Notes: generated by a model from the letters alone, not told the origin. Counted from the stretch's first letter, positions 1 through 8,878 are shown. The stretch is 64,000 nucleotides of DNA from Catellatospora coxensis (GCF_016862635.1 NZ_BONI01000010.1:95021-159020), one strand, 5' to 3'. Made by a program: numbers and translations.

Positions 1-12
1 GCCACCACGATG

Positions 13-58
13 GGAAGGGCACCTTCACAGCGGACGTCCGTGTAGAAGGTGCCCTTCC
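13..58. repeat. Palindromic repeat, GAAGGGCACCTTC family (copy 1)
   Basis: The arms GAAGGGCACCTTC (14-26) and GAAGGTGCCCTTC (45-57) are perfect reverse complements, and the centre CGGACGTCCG is itself palindromic, so the whole element can fold into one hairpin. Related elements lie at 21944, 48046 and 55965. It sits just upstream of ddl and may end transcription entering from the left. Confidence 0.8.
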
Positions 59-85
59 TTCCTGCGCCACGGAAGGGAAGCGTTG

Positions 86-1087
86 ATGAAGGTCGCTGTT
101 GTTTACGGGGGGCGGAGCGGGGAGCACGAGGTCTCGTGCAAGAGCGCGCGCAGCATCCTGAGCCACCTGGACCGGGGGCGGTACGACCTCACCGAGGTGG
201 TCATCGGGCGCGACGGGGGCTGGCAGGTCGACGGCGTCGCGGTGGGCATGGGGGACGCGCTGCGGGCGCTGGGCGGCGTCGACGTGGTGTTCCCGGCGCT
301 GCACGGGCCGTACGGCGAGGACGGCACGGTGCAGTCGCTGCTGGAGCTGGTCGGCGTGCCGTACGTCGGCAGCGGCGTGCTGGCCAGCGCCACCGGCATG
401 GACAAGGAGTTCACGAAGAAGATCCTGGCCGCGGACGGGCTGCGGGTGGCCGACGGCGTCGTGCTGCGGCCCGGCCAGGACGACGTGTCGCCGGCCGACC
501 GCGAGCGCCTGGGCCTGCCCGTCTTCGTCAAGCCGGCCCGCGCCGGGTCGAGCATCGGGGTCACCCGCGTCGACGACTGGGCGCAGCTGCCCGCGGCGCT
601 GGCCGCGGCCCGTGAATGCGACGGCAAGGTGCTCGTCGAGGCCGGCGTCGCCGGGCGCGAGGTGGACGTGGCGGTGCTCGAACACCCGGACGGCACGCTG
701 CAGGCCGGGCCGCCGCTGGAGATCCGGGTCGCCGACGGGCACGGCTTCTTCGACTACGACGCCAAGTACACCGCCGGTGAGGTGGTGTTCGACATCCCGG
801 CCCGGCTCGACCCGTGGGTCATCGCGCTGCTGCAGTGCCGGGCGCTGCAGGCGTTCGCCGCGCTGGAGTGCCGGGGCCTGCTGCGGGTGGACTTCTTCCT
901 GCCCACCGACGGCGGCGAGCCGGTCCTCAACGAGGTCAACACGTTCCCCGGGTTCACCTCCGCGTCGCAGTACCCGCGGATCTGGCAGGCCGCCGGGATC
1001 TCCTACCCGGACCTGCTGGACACCCTCGTGAACACCGCGGCCGCCTCGGCGGGCCGCTCGCTGACCGCCCTGGCCGGGCGGCGCTGA
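86..1087 (+). CDS. ddl: D-alanine--D-alanine ligase
   Basis: This 333-residue ATP-grasp enzyme joins two D-alanines to make the terminal dipeptide of peptidoglycan precursors in the cytoplasm. Visible family motifs in order are GGRSGEHEVS near the N-terminus, HGPYGEDGTVQ, the nucleotide-binding VKPARAGSSIGV segment, DYDAKYTAGE in the mobile loop, and the metal-binding NEVNTFPGFT near the C-terminus. Length fits the family (roughly 300-370). The ATG at 86 is preferred over the TTG one codon earlier because GGAAGGGAAG lies a normal distance upstream. It stands alone, without murF or other cell-wall genes, and is followed by a strong hairpin. A D-Ala-D-Lac ligase is possible in principle, but nothing here (no vanH or vanX neighbour) suggests it. 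Confidence 0.95.
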   Translation: MKVAVVYGGRSGEHEVSCKSARSILSHLDRGRYDLTEVVIGRDGGWQVDGVAVGMGDALRALGGVDVVFPALHGPYGEDGTVQSLLELVGVPYVGSGVLASATGMDKEFTKKILAADGLRVADGVVLRPGQDDVSPADRERLGLPVFVKPARAGSSIGVTRVDDWAQLPAALAAARECDGKVLVEAGVAGREVDVAVLEHPDGTLQAGPPLEIRVADGHGFFDYDAKYTAGEVVFDIPARLDPWVIALLQCRALQAFAALECRGLLRVDFFLPTDGGEPVLNEVNTFPGFTSASQYPRIWQAAGISYPDLLDTLVNTAAASAGRSLTALAGRR

Positions 1088-1091
1088 TACG

Positions 1092-1131
1092 CCGCGGAGC
1101 CCGGTGACTGGGGTAGTGCCGGGCTCCGCGG
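1092..1131 (+). terminator. Rho-independent-like hairpin after ddl
   Basis: A 13-bp perfect stem (CCGCGGAGCCCGG paired with CCGGGCTCCGCGG) encloses a 14-base loop and begins 4 bases after the ddl stop codon. There is no T-run, as is usual for high-GC actinobacterial terminators. Confidence 0.7.
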
Positions 1132-1272
1132 ACACCTCGCGCCGGTCCGGGGAGCGCCGGCCGCCCGAACCTGGCGGCTTAGGCGGCACGGCCTCCCCGG
1201 GCCGGCGCACCCACCCCGGTGACGGGCAGCACCCGGGTCGCACCCGTGCGGGGTATGCGCCCCCGCGCCCGA

Positions 1273-1278
1273 TATCCT
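1273..1278 (+). promoter_or_regulatory. -10 box of a leaderless promoter
   Basis: TATCCT ends 6 bases before the ATG at 1285, so the transcript would start at or beside the start codon. No Shine-Dalgarno sequence is present, which agrees with leaderless translation. Confidence 0.5.
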
Positions 1279-1284
1279 GGGCAG

Positions 1285-1935
1285 ATGATCAAGGCAGTGG
1301 TGTTCGATGTGGGCGAGACGCTGATCGACGAGACCCGCATCTGGAGCCGCTGGGCCGACCGCCTCGGCGTGCCCCGCTTCGCCATGCTCGGGCTGCTCGG
1401 TGGCATGGCTGCGATGGACCGCCCGCACGGCGACGCGTTCGCGCTGCTGCGCCCCGGCCTCGACGTGGACGCCGAGATGGCCGCCTGGGCCGCCGACGAC
1501 CCCGACGGCCTGCGCGAGAACTTCGACGAGGCCGACCTGTACCCCGACGTGCGCCCGGCCTTCGCCGAGCTGCGCCGCCGCGGCCTCAACGTGATCATCG
1601 CCGGCAACCAGCCGCCGCAGGCCAAGGCCGCCCTGGAACGCATGGACCTGCCCGTCGACGCGATCTACACGTCGGCCGAGTGGGGCATCGAGAAGCCGCA
1701 CCCGAGCTTCTTCACCAAGGTCGCCGAGGTCGCCGAGCTGGCCCCGGCGGCGATCTGCTACGTCGGCGACCGGGTCGACAACGACGTGCTGCCGGCCACC
1801 CGCGCCGGTATGCGGCCCGTGCTGGTCCGCCGCGGCCCGTGGGGCTATCTCGGCTCGGAGAAGCCCGAGGCGGCCCGCCACGCGACCATCGTCGACGGCC
1901 TCGAAACCCTGCCCGACCTGCTGCGACCCGCCTGA
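1285..1935 (+). CDS. HAD-superfamily hydrolase
   Basis: A 216-residue cytoplasmic hydrolase of the haloacid dehalogenase superfamily, probably a phosphatase on an unknown small substrate. Motif I is DVGETL (nucleophile D8; the second acid of the DxDxT form is Gly, as in dehalogenase-like members), motif II lies around IIAGNQ, motif III is the Lys of EKPHPSFF, and motif IV is GDRVDND. A helical cap follows motif I. The ATG at 1285 was chosen over an upstream in-frame ATG because the family begins at I-K-A-V-V-F-D and a TATCCT box sits just ahead. Substrate cannot be read from sequence. Confidence 0.85.
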   Translation: MIKAVVFDVGETLIDETRIWSRWADRLGVPRFAMLGLLGGMAAMDRPHGDAFALLRPGLDVDAEMAAWAADDPDGLRENFDEADLYPDVRPAFAELRRRGLNVIIAGNQPPQAKAALERMDLPVDAIYTSAEWGIEKPHPSFFTKVAEVAELAPAAICYVGDRVDNDVLPATRAGMRPVLVRRGPWGYLGSEKPEAARHATIVDGLETLPDLLRPA

Positions 1936-2012
1936 TCGGGTGCTGATTCGCCAACCGCCTGCGCCCGCCGTCCGCGCTCCTTAGCGTGGAGGTGATCCGT
2001 CGAGGAGGAGCG

Positions 2013-2270
2013 ATGCCCAAGAACAACCAGTCCCGCCGGCACCCGCGCCAGGACAAGCCGCGCGTCGAGCAGGACCAGCCCGGAACGCCGCACGCCGAGC
2101 ACGACCACATGCCCGGCGAGCACGCGGCCTGGGCGTCCGAGCACGCGCAGGAGCAGTCGCGCCAGCGCGCCATGGCGGCGCGGGAGAAGGCCACCCGTAC
2201 GCAGATGTCGGTCGGCCAGTCCGGTGTGATGCGCCTGAAGAAGGGCAACCAGCCCCGCGGCGGCCGCTGA
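2013..2270 (+). CDS. Small hydrophilic protein of unknown function
   Basis: An 85-residue protein rich in Gln, Arg, Glu and His, with no membrane segment or catalytic motif. The ATG at 2013 has a near-perfect CGAGGAGGAGCG ribosome site, so it is very likely translated; a GTG at 1986 in frame is the alternative start. The composition (charged, low in hydrophobics) suggests a disordered protein. No family was recognised. It is followed by a strong hairpin and is probably transcribed alone. Confidence 0.7.
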   Translation: MPKNNQSRRHPRQDKPRVEQDQPGTPHAEHDHMPGEHAAWASEHAQEQSRQRAMAAREKATRTQMSVGQSGVMRLKKGNQPRGGR

Positions 2271-2340
2271 CCGGTCCGGCAGACCCGGCCCCAGGGCCGT
2301 GACCTGCTGCTACCGTTGACCGAATGGAAGGCTGTGATAC

Positions 2341-2364
2341 CAGGCCGGGCCGACGCCCGGCCTG
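2341..2364 (+). terminator. Hairpin terminator
   Basis: CAGGCCGGGC and GCCCGGCCTG form a perfect 10-bp stem with the tetraloop CGAC, 70 bases after the small hydrophilic gene and 40 bases before the CNNM gene. Confidence 0.6.
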
Positions 2365-2404
2365 CGCGTACCGGCTGTCACTCCAGGCGGGCCCCAGGTG
2401 ATCG

Positions 2405-3724
2405 ATGGTGGGCGACCACTGGATACAGCTGGTTCTGGTAGCCGTACTGATCGTGTTGAACGCGCTGTTCGCCGGCAGCGAGATGGCGCTGGTCTCCCTG
2501 CGTGAGGGCCAGCTGCGCCGGATGGAGCAGCAGGGTGGCGGCGCCGCGGCCGCCGCGGCGCTGGCCCGGGACCCGAACCGGTTCCTGGCCACCATTCAGA
2601 TCGGCATCACCCTGGCCGGGTTCCTGGCCTCGGCGACCGCCGCCATCGCCCTCGCCGAGGTGCTGCAGCCCGCGCTCGGCTTCCTCGGCCGCGCCGCGCG
2701 GCCCGTCGCCGTCGTCGGCGTGACCCTGGTGCTGACGTTCCTCACCCTGGTCTTCGGCGAGCTCGCGCCCAAACGCGTCGCCATGCAGCACGCCGAGCGG
2801 TGGGCCCGCGTCGCGGGCCGCCCGCTGACCGTGCTCGCGAGCATCTCCCGGCCGTTCGTCTGGGTGCTGAGCAAAGCCACCGACCTGGGCGTACGCCTGA
2901 TGGGCGGCGACCCGCACCGGCACCGCGGCGACGAGATCACCCCTGCCGAGGTGCGCGACATGGTCAGCGTGCACCGCGGCTTCACCGCCGAGCAGCGGCT
3001 GATCATCGCCGGGGCCGTGGAGATCACCGAGCGGGTCCTGCGCGAGGTGCTGATCCCGCGCCGCAATGTCTTCACCCTCGACGCCGACATGCCCGTCGAG
3101 GTGGCCCGCAAGGAGCTCGCCGGCTCGGGTTACTCCCGCGCCCCCGTCGTACGGCGGCGCAACCTCGACGACACGCTCGGCGTGGTCCACCTGCGCGACC
3201 TGCTCGCAGACGACGCGGCCGGCCTGGCCGACCTGGTCCGCCCCGCCCTGCTGCTGCCCGACTCCCTGCACGCCGCGGACGCGCTGCGCCGGTTCAAGCT
3301 CGAACACCAGCAGTTCGCGCTGGTCGTCGACGAGCACGGGGCGGTCGACGGCATCGTGACGCTGGAGGACCTGCTGGAGGAGGTCGTCGGCGAGATCTAC
3401 GACGAGACCGACCGGGACGTGATGGCCGTGCAGCAGGGCGACGACGGCGACATGCTGCTGCCGGGCACGTTCCCGATCCACGACCTGCCCGACATCGGGG
3501 TCAACCTGGACGAGCGGCCCGGCGGCGACTACATCACCATCGCCGGGCTGGTCATCGCGATGCTGGGGCACGTGCCGACCCGGACCGGCGAGATCGTGCA
3601 CCTGGACGGGTGGACGGCGCAGGTGACCTCGGTGGACCGGCACGCCATCACGGAGATCCGGCTGCGCCCCTGCGGCGGCCCGGCGGGCGACGCGCTGTGC
3701 CCGCCGAAACCCCGCGCGGGCTGA
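2405..3724 (+). CDS. CNNM/CorC-type membrane protein (DUF21, CBS pair, transporter-associated domain)
   Basis: A 439-residue protein of the hemolysin C / CNNM family, members of which take part in divalent-cation (Mg or Co) transport or resistance. Residues ~1-190 form the DUF21 membrane domain with hydrophobic helices around 5-25, 60-80 and 95-125 and the family signature FGELAPKR. Residues ~200-335 form two CBS domains (GYSRAPVV and DGIVTLEDLLEEVVGEI are typical). Residues ~345-435 form the CorC/HlyC C-terminal domain (GDYITIAGLV). The domain order and length match the family. The start codon is an ATG without a clear ribosome site. It ends in a 125-base gap before a convergent gene; transported ion unknown. 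Confidence 0.9.
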   Translation: MVGDHWIQLVLVAVLIVLNALFAGSEMALVSLREGQLRRMEQQGGGAAAAAALARDPNRFLATIQIGITLAGFLASATAAIALAEVLQPALGFLGRAARPVAVVGVTLVLTFLTLVFGELAPKRVAMQHAERWARVAGRPLTVLASISRPFVWVLSKATDLGVRLMGGDPHRHRGDEITPAEVRDMVSVHRGFTAEQRLIIAGAVEITERVLREVLIPRRNVFTLDADMPVEVARKELAGSGYSRAPVVRRRNLDDTLGVVHLRDLLADDAAGLADLVRPALLLPDSLHAADALRRFKLEHQQFALVVDEHGAVDGIVTLEDLLEEVVGEIYDETDRDVMAVQQGDDGDMLLPGTFPIHDLPDIGVNLDERPGGDYITIAGLVIAMLGHVPTRTGEIVHLDGWTAQVTSVDRHAITEIRLRPCGGPAGDALCPPKPRAG

Positions 3725-3849
3725 CGGTCCGGCGGCTTCCTTCGCGCGATGGATCATCGCAGAGCCGGCGTGCCATGCGGTGGGTGAGGAACGCCCCCGT
3801 CATGTCGATGATCACGCAGACGGTGGCGGGAGCACGCCAGGCGGTGAGG

Positions 3850-5127
3850 TCAGAGCAGTTTCTGCTTCTTCAGGTAGGAGACCAGTTCGTCGTACGCGCC
3901 GCCCTCGTTGGCGAACATCGCCACGTTGCGGGCGGTGGTGAACCACGGCCCGGTGGACGGGCGCACCTCGCGCAGCGCGGCCTCGAAGTCACGCTGCTCG
4001 ATCATCCGCAGGTCGCCGCTGGTGATGGAGTCGTGCATGGCGTACTCGGTGGCGGTCTCGCACAGGTGCGCCAGGTCCGCGCCGGAGAACTGCTCAGTCG
4101 ACCCGGCCAGCTTCTTCAGGTCGATGCCCGCGATGGGGCGCTGCCGCAGGTGGTACTCGATGATCGAGCGCCGGGCGGCGGCGTCCGGCGGCGCGACCAG
4201 CACCGTGCGGTCCAGCCGGCCGGGGCGGCGCAGCGCCGGGTCGACGTCCCACGGGGCGTTGGTCGCGGCGAGCACGAACACGCCCTCGTTGGCGCCCTCC
4301 ATGCCGTCCAGCTCGGCCAGCAGCTGGTTGCCGAGGGTACGCATCGCCGAGGACTTCATCTGGCTGCGCTTGTGCCCGAGCGCGTCGACCTCGTCAAGGA
4401 AGATCACGCAGGGGGCGTTGCGCCGGGCGGTCTCGAAGATCTCGTGCAGGTTGCGCTCGGACTCGCCGATCCACATGTTCAGCACGTCGACCAGCGAGAT
4501 CGTGGTGAACTTGGCGCCCATCTCCCCGGCGACCGCGCGGGCCAGGAACGTCTTGCCGCAGCCGGGCGGGCCGTAGAGCAGCAGGCCGCCGCGCAGGCTC
4601 TTGCCGTACAGCTCGCGCAGCTTCTTGTTCTTCATCGGCGCGAGGAACGACAGCTCCAGGCGCTTCTTCACGTCGGTCATGCCGCCGACGTCGGCCAGGC
4701 GCACGTCGCTGCTCTCCACGTCGAAGACCCGGTCGCCGTCGCCCTTGACGGCCTCGGGCTCGTCGTCGGCGGAGGCGAAGCGCAGCGGCACCGAGTCGGC
4801 GAACTGCGCCTCCAGGGCCAGCCAGTTCAGCTCGCCGCCCGCCGCGGGCTGCCCGGCGGCGGGGGCTTCCGGCGTCGCCGCCGCCGGCTGCTCGGGCAGC
4901 GGGTCCGCGGGCTGCGACACCGCGGCGGGGCCGCCGAGGGCGCGGGCCATCAGCGCCTGGGCCTGCTCGTGCTGCGGCTGCAGTGCCAGCACCGCCGCGA
5001 GCTGAGCGATCGCCTCCCCGGGCCGGTCCGCGGCGACCAGCAGCTCGGCGACGTGCAACCGCAGCGGCAGGTCGTCGGGGCGGGCGGCTACGGCCGCGAG
5101 CAGACTTTCGATCAGCGAGGAGCTCAT
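3850..5127 (-). CDS. AAA+ ATPase with TPR-like N-terminus
   Basis: A 425-residue single-ring AAA+ ATPase related to the CDC48/FtsH ATPase module. Residues ~5-65 form two helical TPR-like repeats, residues ~66-100 are a Pro/Ala-rich linker, and the AAA domain follows. Walker A is GPPGCGKT (186-193), Walker B is VIFLDEVDAL (241-250), and the second region of homology holds the arginine pair of RRPGRLDR (301-308). No protease (HEXXH) domain is attached, so it is not FtsH. It is probably an unfoldase or remodelling ATPase with an unknown client. It is transcribed away from a membrane-protein/TPR-protein pair with only 152 bases between, and a shared function is plausible because both sides carry TPR-like segments. 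Confidence 0.88.
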   Translation of the reverse strand: MSSSLIESLLAAVAARPDDLPLRLHVAELLVAADRPGEAIAQLAAVLALQPQHEQAQALMARALGGPAAVSQPADPLPEQPAAATPEAPAAGQPAAGGELNWLALEAQFADSVPLRFASADDEPEAVKGDGDRVFDVESSDVRLADVGGMTDVKKRLELSFLAPMKNKKLRELYGKSLRGGLLLYGPPGCGKTFLARAVAGEMGAKFTTISLVDVLNMWIGESERNLHEIFETARRNAPCVIFLDEVDALGHKRSQMKSSAMRTLGNQLLAELDGMEGANEGVFVLAATNAPWDVDPALRRPGRLDRTVLVAPPDAAARRSIIEYHLRQRPIAGIDLKKLAGSTEQFSGADLAHLCETATEYAMHDSITSGDLRMIEQRDFEAALREVRPSTGPWFTTARNVAMFANEGGAYDELVSYLKKQKLL

Positions 5128-5279
5128 GGCGTGCCATTATGCTGGCTCGTCCCAGGTCGTGGTGCCCCTACCCGCCGGTTCGGGCCGGCTGGAACATCGA
5201 CCCCCAGAGCAGCGGCGAAGTCACTATGCTGTGCCGACCCGGCCACGCGCCGACGTGACACCCCCACCCCGAGGACCAC

Positions 5280-5711
5280 ATGAACGACGACCTGTTCCGC
5301 CCGACGATCACCGCCGCGCCCGTGGCCGCCGGCGCACCCCCGTGGCGGCCCTCCTCGATCGTCTACCCGGCGTTCCTCGGCGGCCCGCTGGCCGTGGCGG
5401 TGCTCGGGGTGCTCAACGCGCGCCGGCTGTCGCTGGGCCGGAACCAGCAGCTGGCCGTCGCCGCCGCCGGGCTCGCCGCCGTCGCGGCGCGGCTGGCCAT
5501 GACGGCCCTGCTCGGGCAGACTCAGGCCCGCATCCTGGGCACGGTATTCGGCCTGCTGGTCTGGGGCGTCGTCAACGCCACCCAGAAGAAGGCATTCCGG
5601 GCGTACGAGTACGGCTCCGGTGAACCGGCAAGCCTGTTCGGCCCCGGCCTGGCCGCCGTCATCGGCTGCGGCCTGCTGGAGAACATCCTGATCGCGGTGG
5701 TGGTGGACTGA
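5280..5711 (+). CDS. Small multi-pass membrane protein, unknown function
   Basis: A 143-residue protein with hydrophobic stretches at about 29-46, 54-78, 85-103 and 121-142, consistent with four membrane helices, and a short cytosolic N-terminus. No family was recognised. Its stop codon overlaps the start of the next gene by one base (TGATG), so the two are translationally coupled. It is divergent from the AAA+ ATPase gene, which suggests a three-gene functional unit. Confidence 0.75.
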   Translation: MNDDLFRPTITAAPVAAGAPPWRPSSIVYPAFLGGPLAVAVLGVLNARRLSLGRNQQLAVAAAGLAAVAARLAMTALLGQTQARILGTVFGLLVWGVVNATQKKAFRAYEYGSGEPASLFGPGLAAVIGCGLLENILIAVVVD

Positions 5712-6586
5712 TGACCGAGCACGCCCACGCCCCGGCGCTGCTGCGCGCGCACGCGCTGCTGTCCGCCGACCGGCCCGAGGACGCGCTGCGCGAACTCGCC
5801 GTGCTGCCCGAGTCCGACGCCGGGTCGGCGCTCGTGTTCGAGCTGCGCGCGGCCGCGCTGCTCCAGCTCGAACGCTGGTCCGAGGCGGGCGACGCGGCCC
5901 GTGCGGGCCTGGCCGCGGGCGGCCCCGACCCGGACCTGCTCTGCCAGCTCGGCCTCGCCGAACACCGGCTCGGCCGGCCCGAGACCGCCGAGCGGGCGCT
6001 GCTCGACGGGCTGGCCATCGCACCGGAGGACGTCAGCCTGCTGTGCGTGTACGCCCGGCTGTGCCTGGAGCACGGCCAGCTCGACAAGGGCCGCCGCCTG
6101 GTGGAGCTGGCCGCGGCGCAGGACCCCGACGCGCCGATCGTGTACTCGACCCGGGTCCAGCTCGCCCACGCCGGCGGCGACGACGTGCTCGCCCAGCGGA
6201 TCAGCCGCGAGTTCGTCGCCGCGCACCCCGAGAACGCGCAGGCGCACGCGCTGCTCGGCGGCACCAGCGCGGCCCGCGGGCAGGTCCGGTCGGCGTACTC
6301 GGGGCTGCGCCAGGCGGTCGCCAACGACCCGACCGACCGCGACTACGCGCAGGCCGCGTACGAGGCGCGGATCGGGCTGCACCCGCTGCTGGTGCCGCTG
6401 CGCCCGTTCACCCGGTTCGGGCCGGTCAAGACGTGGATCGCGGCGATCGTCGTCATCTACGGCCTGCGCAGCCTCGGCCTGCCGACGCTGTCGGCGGTGG
6501 CCGCGGTGGCCTGGTTCGCGCTGTGCGTCTACTCGTGGGTGGTGCCGCCGCTGCTGCGCCGCTGGCTGATGCGCCGCTGGCGCTGA
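5711..6586 (+). CDS. TPR protein with C-terminal membrane helices
   Basis: A 291-residue protein. Residues ~5-225 read as tandem tetratricopeptide-like helices (ALLSADRPEDALRELAVL, HALLGGTSAARGQVRSAY). Residues ~240-285 hold two hydrophobic helices followed by a basic tail (RRWLMRRWR), so the TPR domain is probably cytoplasmic and anchored by its C-terminus. It overlaps the upstream membrane-protein gene by one base. TPR domains bind partners; the divergent AAA+ ATPase is the obvious candidate, but this is inference. Confidence 0.8.
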   Translation: MTEHAHAPALLRAHALLSADRPEDALRELAVLPESDAGSALVFELRAAALLQLERWSEAGDAARAGLAAGGPDPDLLCQLGLAEHRLGRPETAERALLDGLAIAPEDVSLLCVYARLCLEHGQLDKGRRLVELAAAQDPDAPIVYSTRVQLAHAGGDDVLAQRISREFVAAHPENAQAHALLGGTSAARGQVRSAYSGLRQAVANDPTDRDYAQAAYEARIGLHPLLVPLRPFTRFGPVKTWIAAIVVIYGLRSLGLPTLSAVAAVAWFALCVYSWVVPPLLRRWLMRRWR

Positions 6587-6599
6587 CCGGCGGTGCGTC

Positions 6600-7616
6600 G
6601 TGCGTCTTCTTGACGACGAGGCCCTCGAACGGTCCTCGGTGGTGGCGAACAATGCGATGAACCGCGAACGCGGACTCGACGGCGTCAACAGCTATGCCCG
6701 CGACCTGGGCCTGCATCCGCTGGACCGGCTCCGGCCCAGGCTCGCCGACCACGGCGCGGCGGCGTGGCTGGACCTGTGCTGCGGCCAGGGCCGGGCCCTG
6801 GCCGAGGCCGCCGGCCAGGCGCCGGACGGACTGGAGATCGTCGGCGTGGACCTGGTGGACCACTTCGACTCGCGGGCGTCCGCGCTGGACGGGCTCACCC
6901 TGGTCACCGCCTCGGTCGCGCAGTGGCGGCCGGACCGCGCCTTCGACCTGATCACCTGCGTGCACGGGCTGCACTACGTCGGCGACAAGCTCGGCGTGCT
7001 CGCCCGCGCGCTGACCTGGCTGTCGCCCGGCGGCACGTTCGCCGCGCACCTGGACCTGGCGAGCATCCAGCTGGCCGACGGCACCCCGGCGACCCGGCTG
7101 GTGCGCCGCCTGCTGCGCGAGGCCGGGGTCGCCTACGACGCCCGCCGCCGCGTCGTCACCCGCACCGGCCCGACGGTGCTGGACCTGCCGCTGGAGTACG
7201 CCGGAGCCGACGACCAGGCCGGCCCGAACTACACCGGCCAGCCCGCCGTCGACTCCTACTACCGCCCGCTGCGCACCGGCACCCGCCCCGACCCGGTGCC
7301 GCCGCCGCGCCGCTCGGTGGTGGTGGACGACCGCGGTGTGCACGTCGTGCACGGCGACGCGGTCGTCGAACCCATCCCGTGGGAGGACGTCCACTACGCC
7401 ACGGTCTCCCGGTTCGTGGTCGAGATCGCCGGCGTCGACCACCTCGAACTGACCATCGACCTCGTGTACGGCCACTACGTGACCGTGCTCGACAGCGACG
7501 AGGGATTCGGCGCGGCCGTGGCCGAGTTCGCCCGCCGGTCCGGCCGCCCCGCGCCGGACCTGTCCTGCCTCGACGCCGGGCACGACGGCGTCGAGCTGTG
7601 GCGGCAGCAGTTCTGA
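6600..7616 (+). CDS. SAM-dependent methyltransferase, class I
   Basis: A 338-residue protein with a class I Rossmann methyltransferase domain over residues ~45-165. Motif I is LDLCCGQGRALAEAA, a later acidic strand end is GVDLVDHF, and DLITCVHGLHYV matches motif IV/post-motif. The C-terminal ~150 residues are not recognised and may bind the substrate or a partner. It starts at a GTG 13 bases after the TPR gene, so it may belong to the same transcript. Substrate unknown. Confidence 0.8.
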   Translation: MRLLDDEALERSSVVANNAMNRERGLDGVNSYARDLGLHPLDRLRPRLADHGAAAWLDLCCGQGRALAEAAGQAPDGLEIVGVDLVDHFDSRASALDGLTLVTASVAQWRPDRAFDLITCVHGLHYVGDKLGVLARALTWLSPGGTFAAHLDLASIQLADGTPATRLVRRLLREAGVAYDARRRVVTRTGPTVLDLPLEYAGADDQAGPNYTGQPAVDSYYRPLRTGTRPDPVPPPRRSVVVDDRGVHVVHGDAVVEPIPWEDVHYATVSRFVVEIAGVDHLELTIDLVYGHYVTVLDSDEGFGAAVAEFARRSGRPAPDLSCLDAGHDGVELWRQQF

Positions 7617-7672
7617 CGCATCCGGATCCACCGGCCTGGGATTGGCCGTGCCGCGGGCCCCGCCGACCGGGT

Positions 7673-7678
7673 TAGGGT
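7673..7678 (+). promoter_or_regulatory. -10 box of a leaderless promoter
   Basis: TAGGGT is followed by 6 bases and then the ATG of the PhzF-family gene, with no ribosome-binding sequence between. Confidence 0.55.
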
Positions 7679-7684
7679 GCCGGT

Positions 7685-8488
7685 ATGCGGATCAGGATCA
7701 TCGACGCGTTCACCGACCGGCCGTTCGGCGGCAACCCGGCCGGGGTCGTCGTACTGGACACGGACACGTTCCCTGACGAGGCGTGGATGCAGCGCGTCGC
7801 CGCCGAGATGAACCTGGCCGAGACCGCGTTCGCGCACCCGCGCGGCGGGCAGGACTGGGCGCTGCGCTGGTTCACGCCGCTGTGCGAGGTGAACCTGTGC
7901 GGCCACGCCACCCTGGCCACCGCCCACGCCCTGGTCGAGGACCAGCTGATCGGCGACCTGGTCGCGTTCGACAGCCGCAGCGGGGTGCTGACCGCCGCCG
8001 TCGCCGGCGACGGGGCCATCACCCTGGACTTCCCGGTTTCGCCGCTGACGCCCACCGAGCCCGTGGGAGTCGCCGAGGCGCTGGGCACGCCGGTGCTCGC
8101 CGCGTGGGAGACCGGGCCGGCGCTGGGCGACCTGCTGGTCGAGGTCGCCGACGAGCAGACGGTACGCACCCTGCGGCCGGACCTCGGCCTGGTCGCGGCG
8201 CTGGCCACCCGCGGGGTGATCGTCACGGCTGCCGCCGCCGACCCGTCGTCCGGGTACGACTTCGTGTCCCGCTTCTTCGGCCCGGCCGTCGGCGTGCCGG
8301 AGGACCCGGTGACCGGCAGCGCCCACACCGCGCTGTCCCCGCTGTGGGCCGGCCGGCTGGGCCGTGACGACCTGGTCGGGCTGCAGGCGTCGGCCCGCTC
8401 CGGGCTGGTCCGCACCGCCCTGCGCGGCGACCGCGTCGAACTGACCGGCCGCGCCGTCACCGTCCTCGACGGCACCCTGCACGCCTGA
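7685..8488 (+). CDS. PhzF-family isomerase
   Basis: A 267-residue protein of the PhzF / diaminopimelate-epimerase-like fold, cytoplasmic. The opening DAFTDRPFGGNPAGVV, the catalytic-glutamate region MNLAETAF, the GHATLATAH loop and the C-terminal EDPVTGSAHTAL are all typical. PhzF proper isomerises a dihydro-hydroxyanthranilate in phenazine synthesis, but no phz genes are near, so this is a family member of unknown substrate. It ends exactly where the convergent PIN-toxin gene ends. Confidence 0.88.
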   Translation: MRIRIIDAFTDRPFGGNPAGVVVLDTDTFPDEAWMQRVAAEMNLAETAFAHPRGGQDWALRWFTPLCEVNLCGHATLATAHALVEDQLIGDLVAFDSRSGVLTAAVAGDGAITLDFPVSPLTPTEPVGVAEALGTPVLAAWETGPALGDLLVEVADEQTVRTLRPDLGLVAALATRGVIVTAAAADPSSGYDFVSRFFGPAVGVPEDPVTGSAHTALSPLWAGRLGRDDLVGLQASARSGLVRTALRGDRVELTGRAVTVLDGTLHA

Positions 8489-8878
8489 TCAGCCCACCGC
8501 CCAGATCATCGGTTCCTCCAGCACCGTGCCGGCACCGGCCTTGTCCCTGGTCATCAACGGAACGTCCGCAGCCAGCACCAGCAGGCACGAGTGCGCCAGG
8601 CTTAGCCGACCGGTGCGCTTCGCGATGGTCCCGACCATGAAACCGTCCTGCGGCCGGCACTCGACGACTTCGACTGTCGGCAGGTCCAGAAGCACATCCA
8701 ACAGGTCGGCGGTATCGCTGTCGGCGCCCTGGTAGGCCTCGGCGACGCACAGGACCGACGTCGTCATGCTGCGGCCGAGGTCGGCGCAGAAGGACAGCTG
8801 GTAAGCAACCTGAATATCGGTACCCTCCGCGTAGGCGAGTAGCGCGCCTGTGTCGAGAACGCGGATCGCCTGGGTCAC
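8489..8878 (-). CDS. PIN-domain protein, probable VapC-like toxin
   Basis: A 129-residue PIN domain, probably a ribonuclease toxin. The first acid is D9 in VLDTGALLAY, the second is E47 in VAEAY, and the fourth is D112 in TRDK. The third acidic position, usually D in LADAxHL, is H96 here (LAHSCLLVLA), so metal binding may be altered. Its start overlaps the upstream ribbon-helix-helix antitoxin gene by 4 bases (ATGA), the classic vapBC arrangement. Activity is inferred from the family. Confidence 0.8.
   Translation of the reverse strand: MTQAIRVLDTGALLAYAEGTDIQVAYQLSFCADLGRSMTTSVLCVAEAYQGADSDTADLLDVLLDLPTVEVVECRPQDGFMVGTIAKRTGRLSLAHSCLLVLAADVPLMTRDKAGAGTVLEEPMIWAVG

Noticed and set aside
2800..5283. 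An 827-residue open frame spanning the CNNM and AAA+ genes
   Set aside because: It crosses two convergent, clearly recognisable genes out of frame and has no domain of its own.
7685..8488. PhzF as a sign of phenazine biosynthesis
   Set aside because: No other phz gene is near; PhzF-like isomerases are widespread and of varied function.
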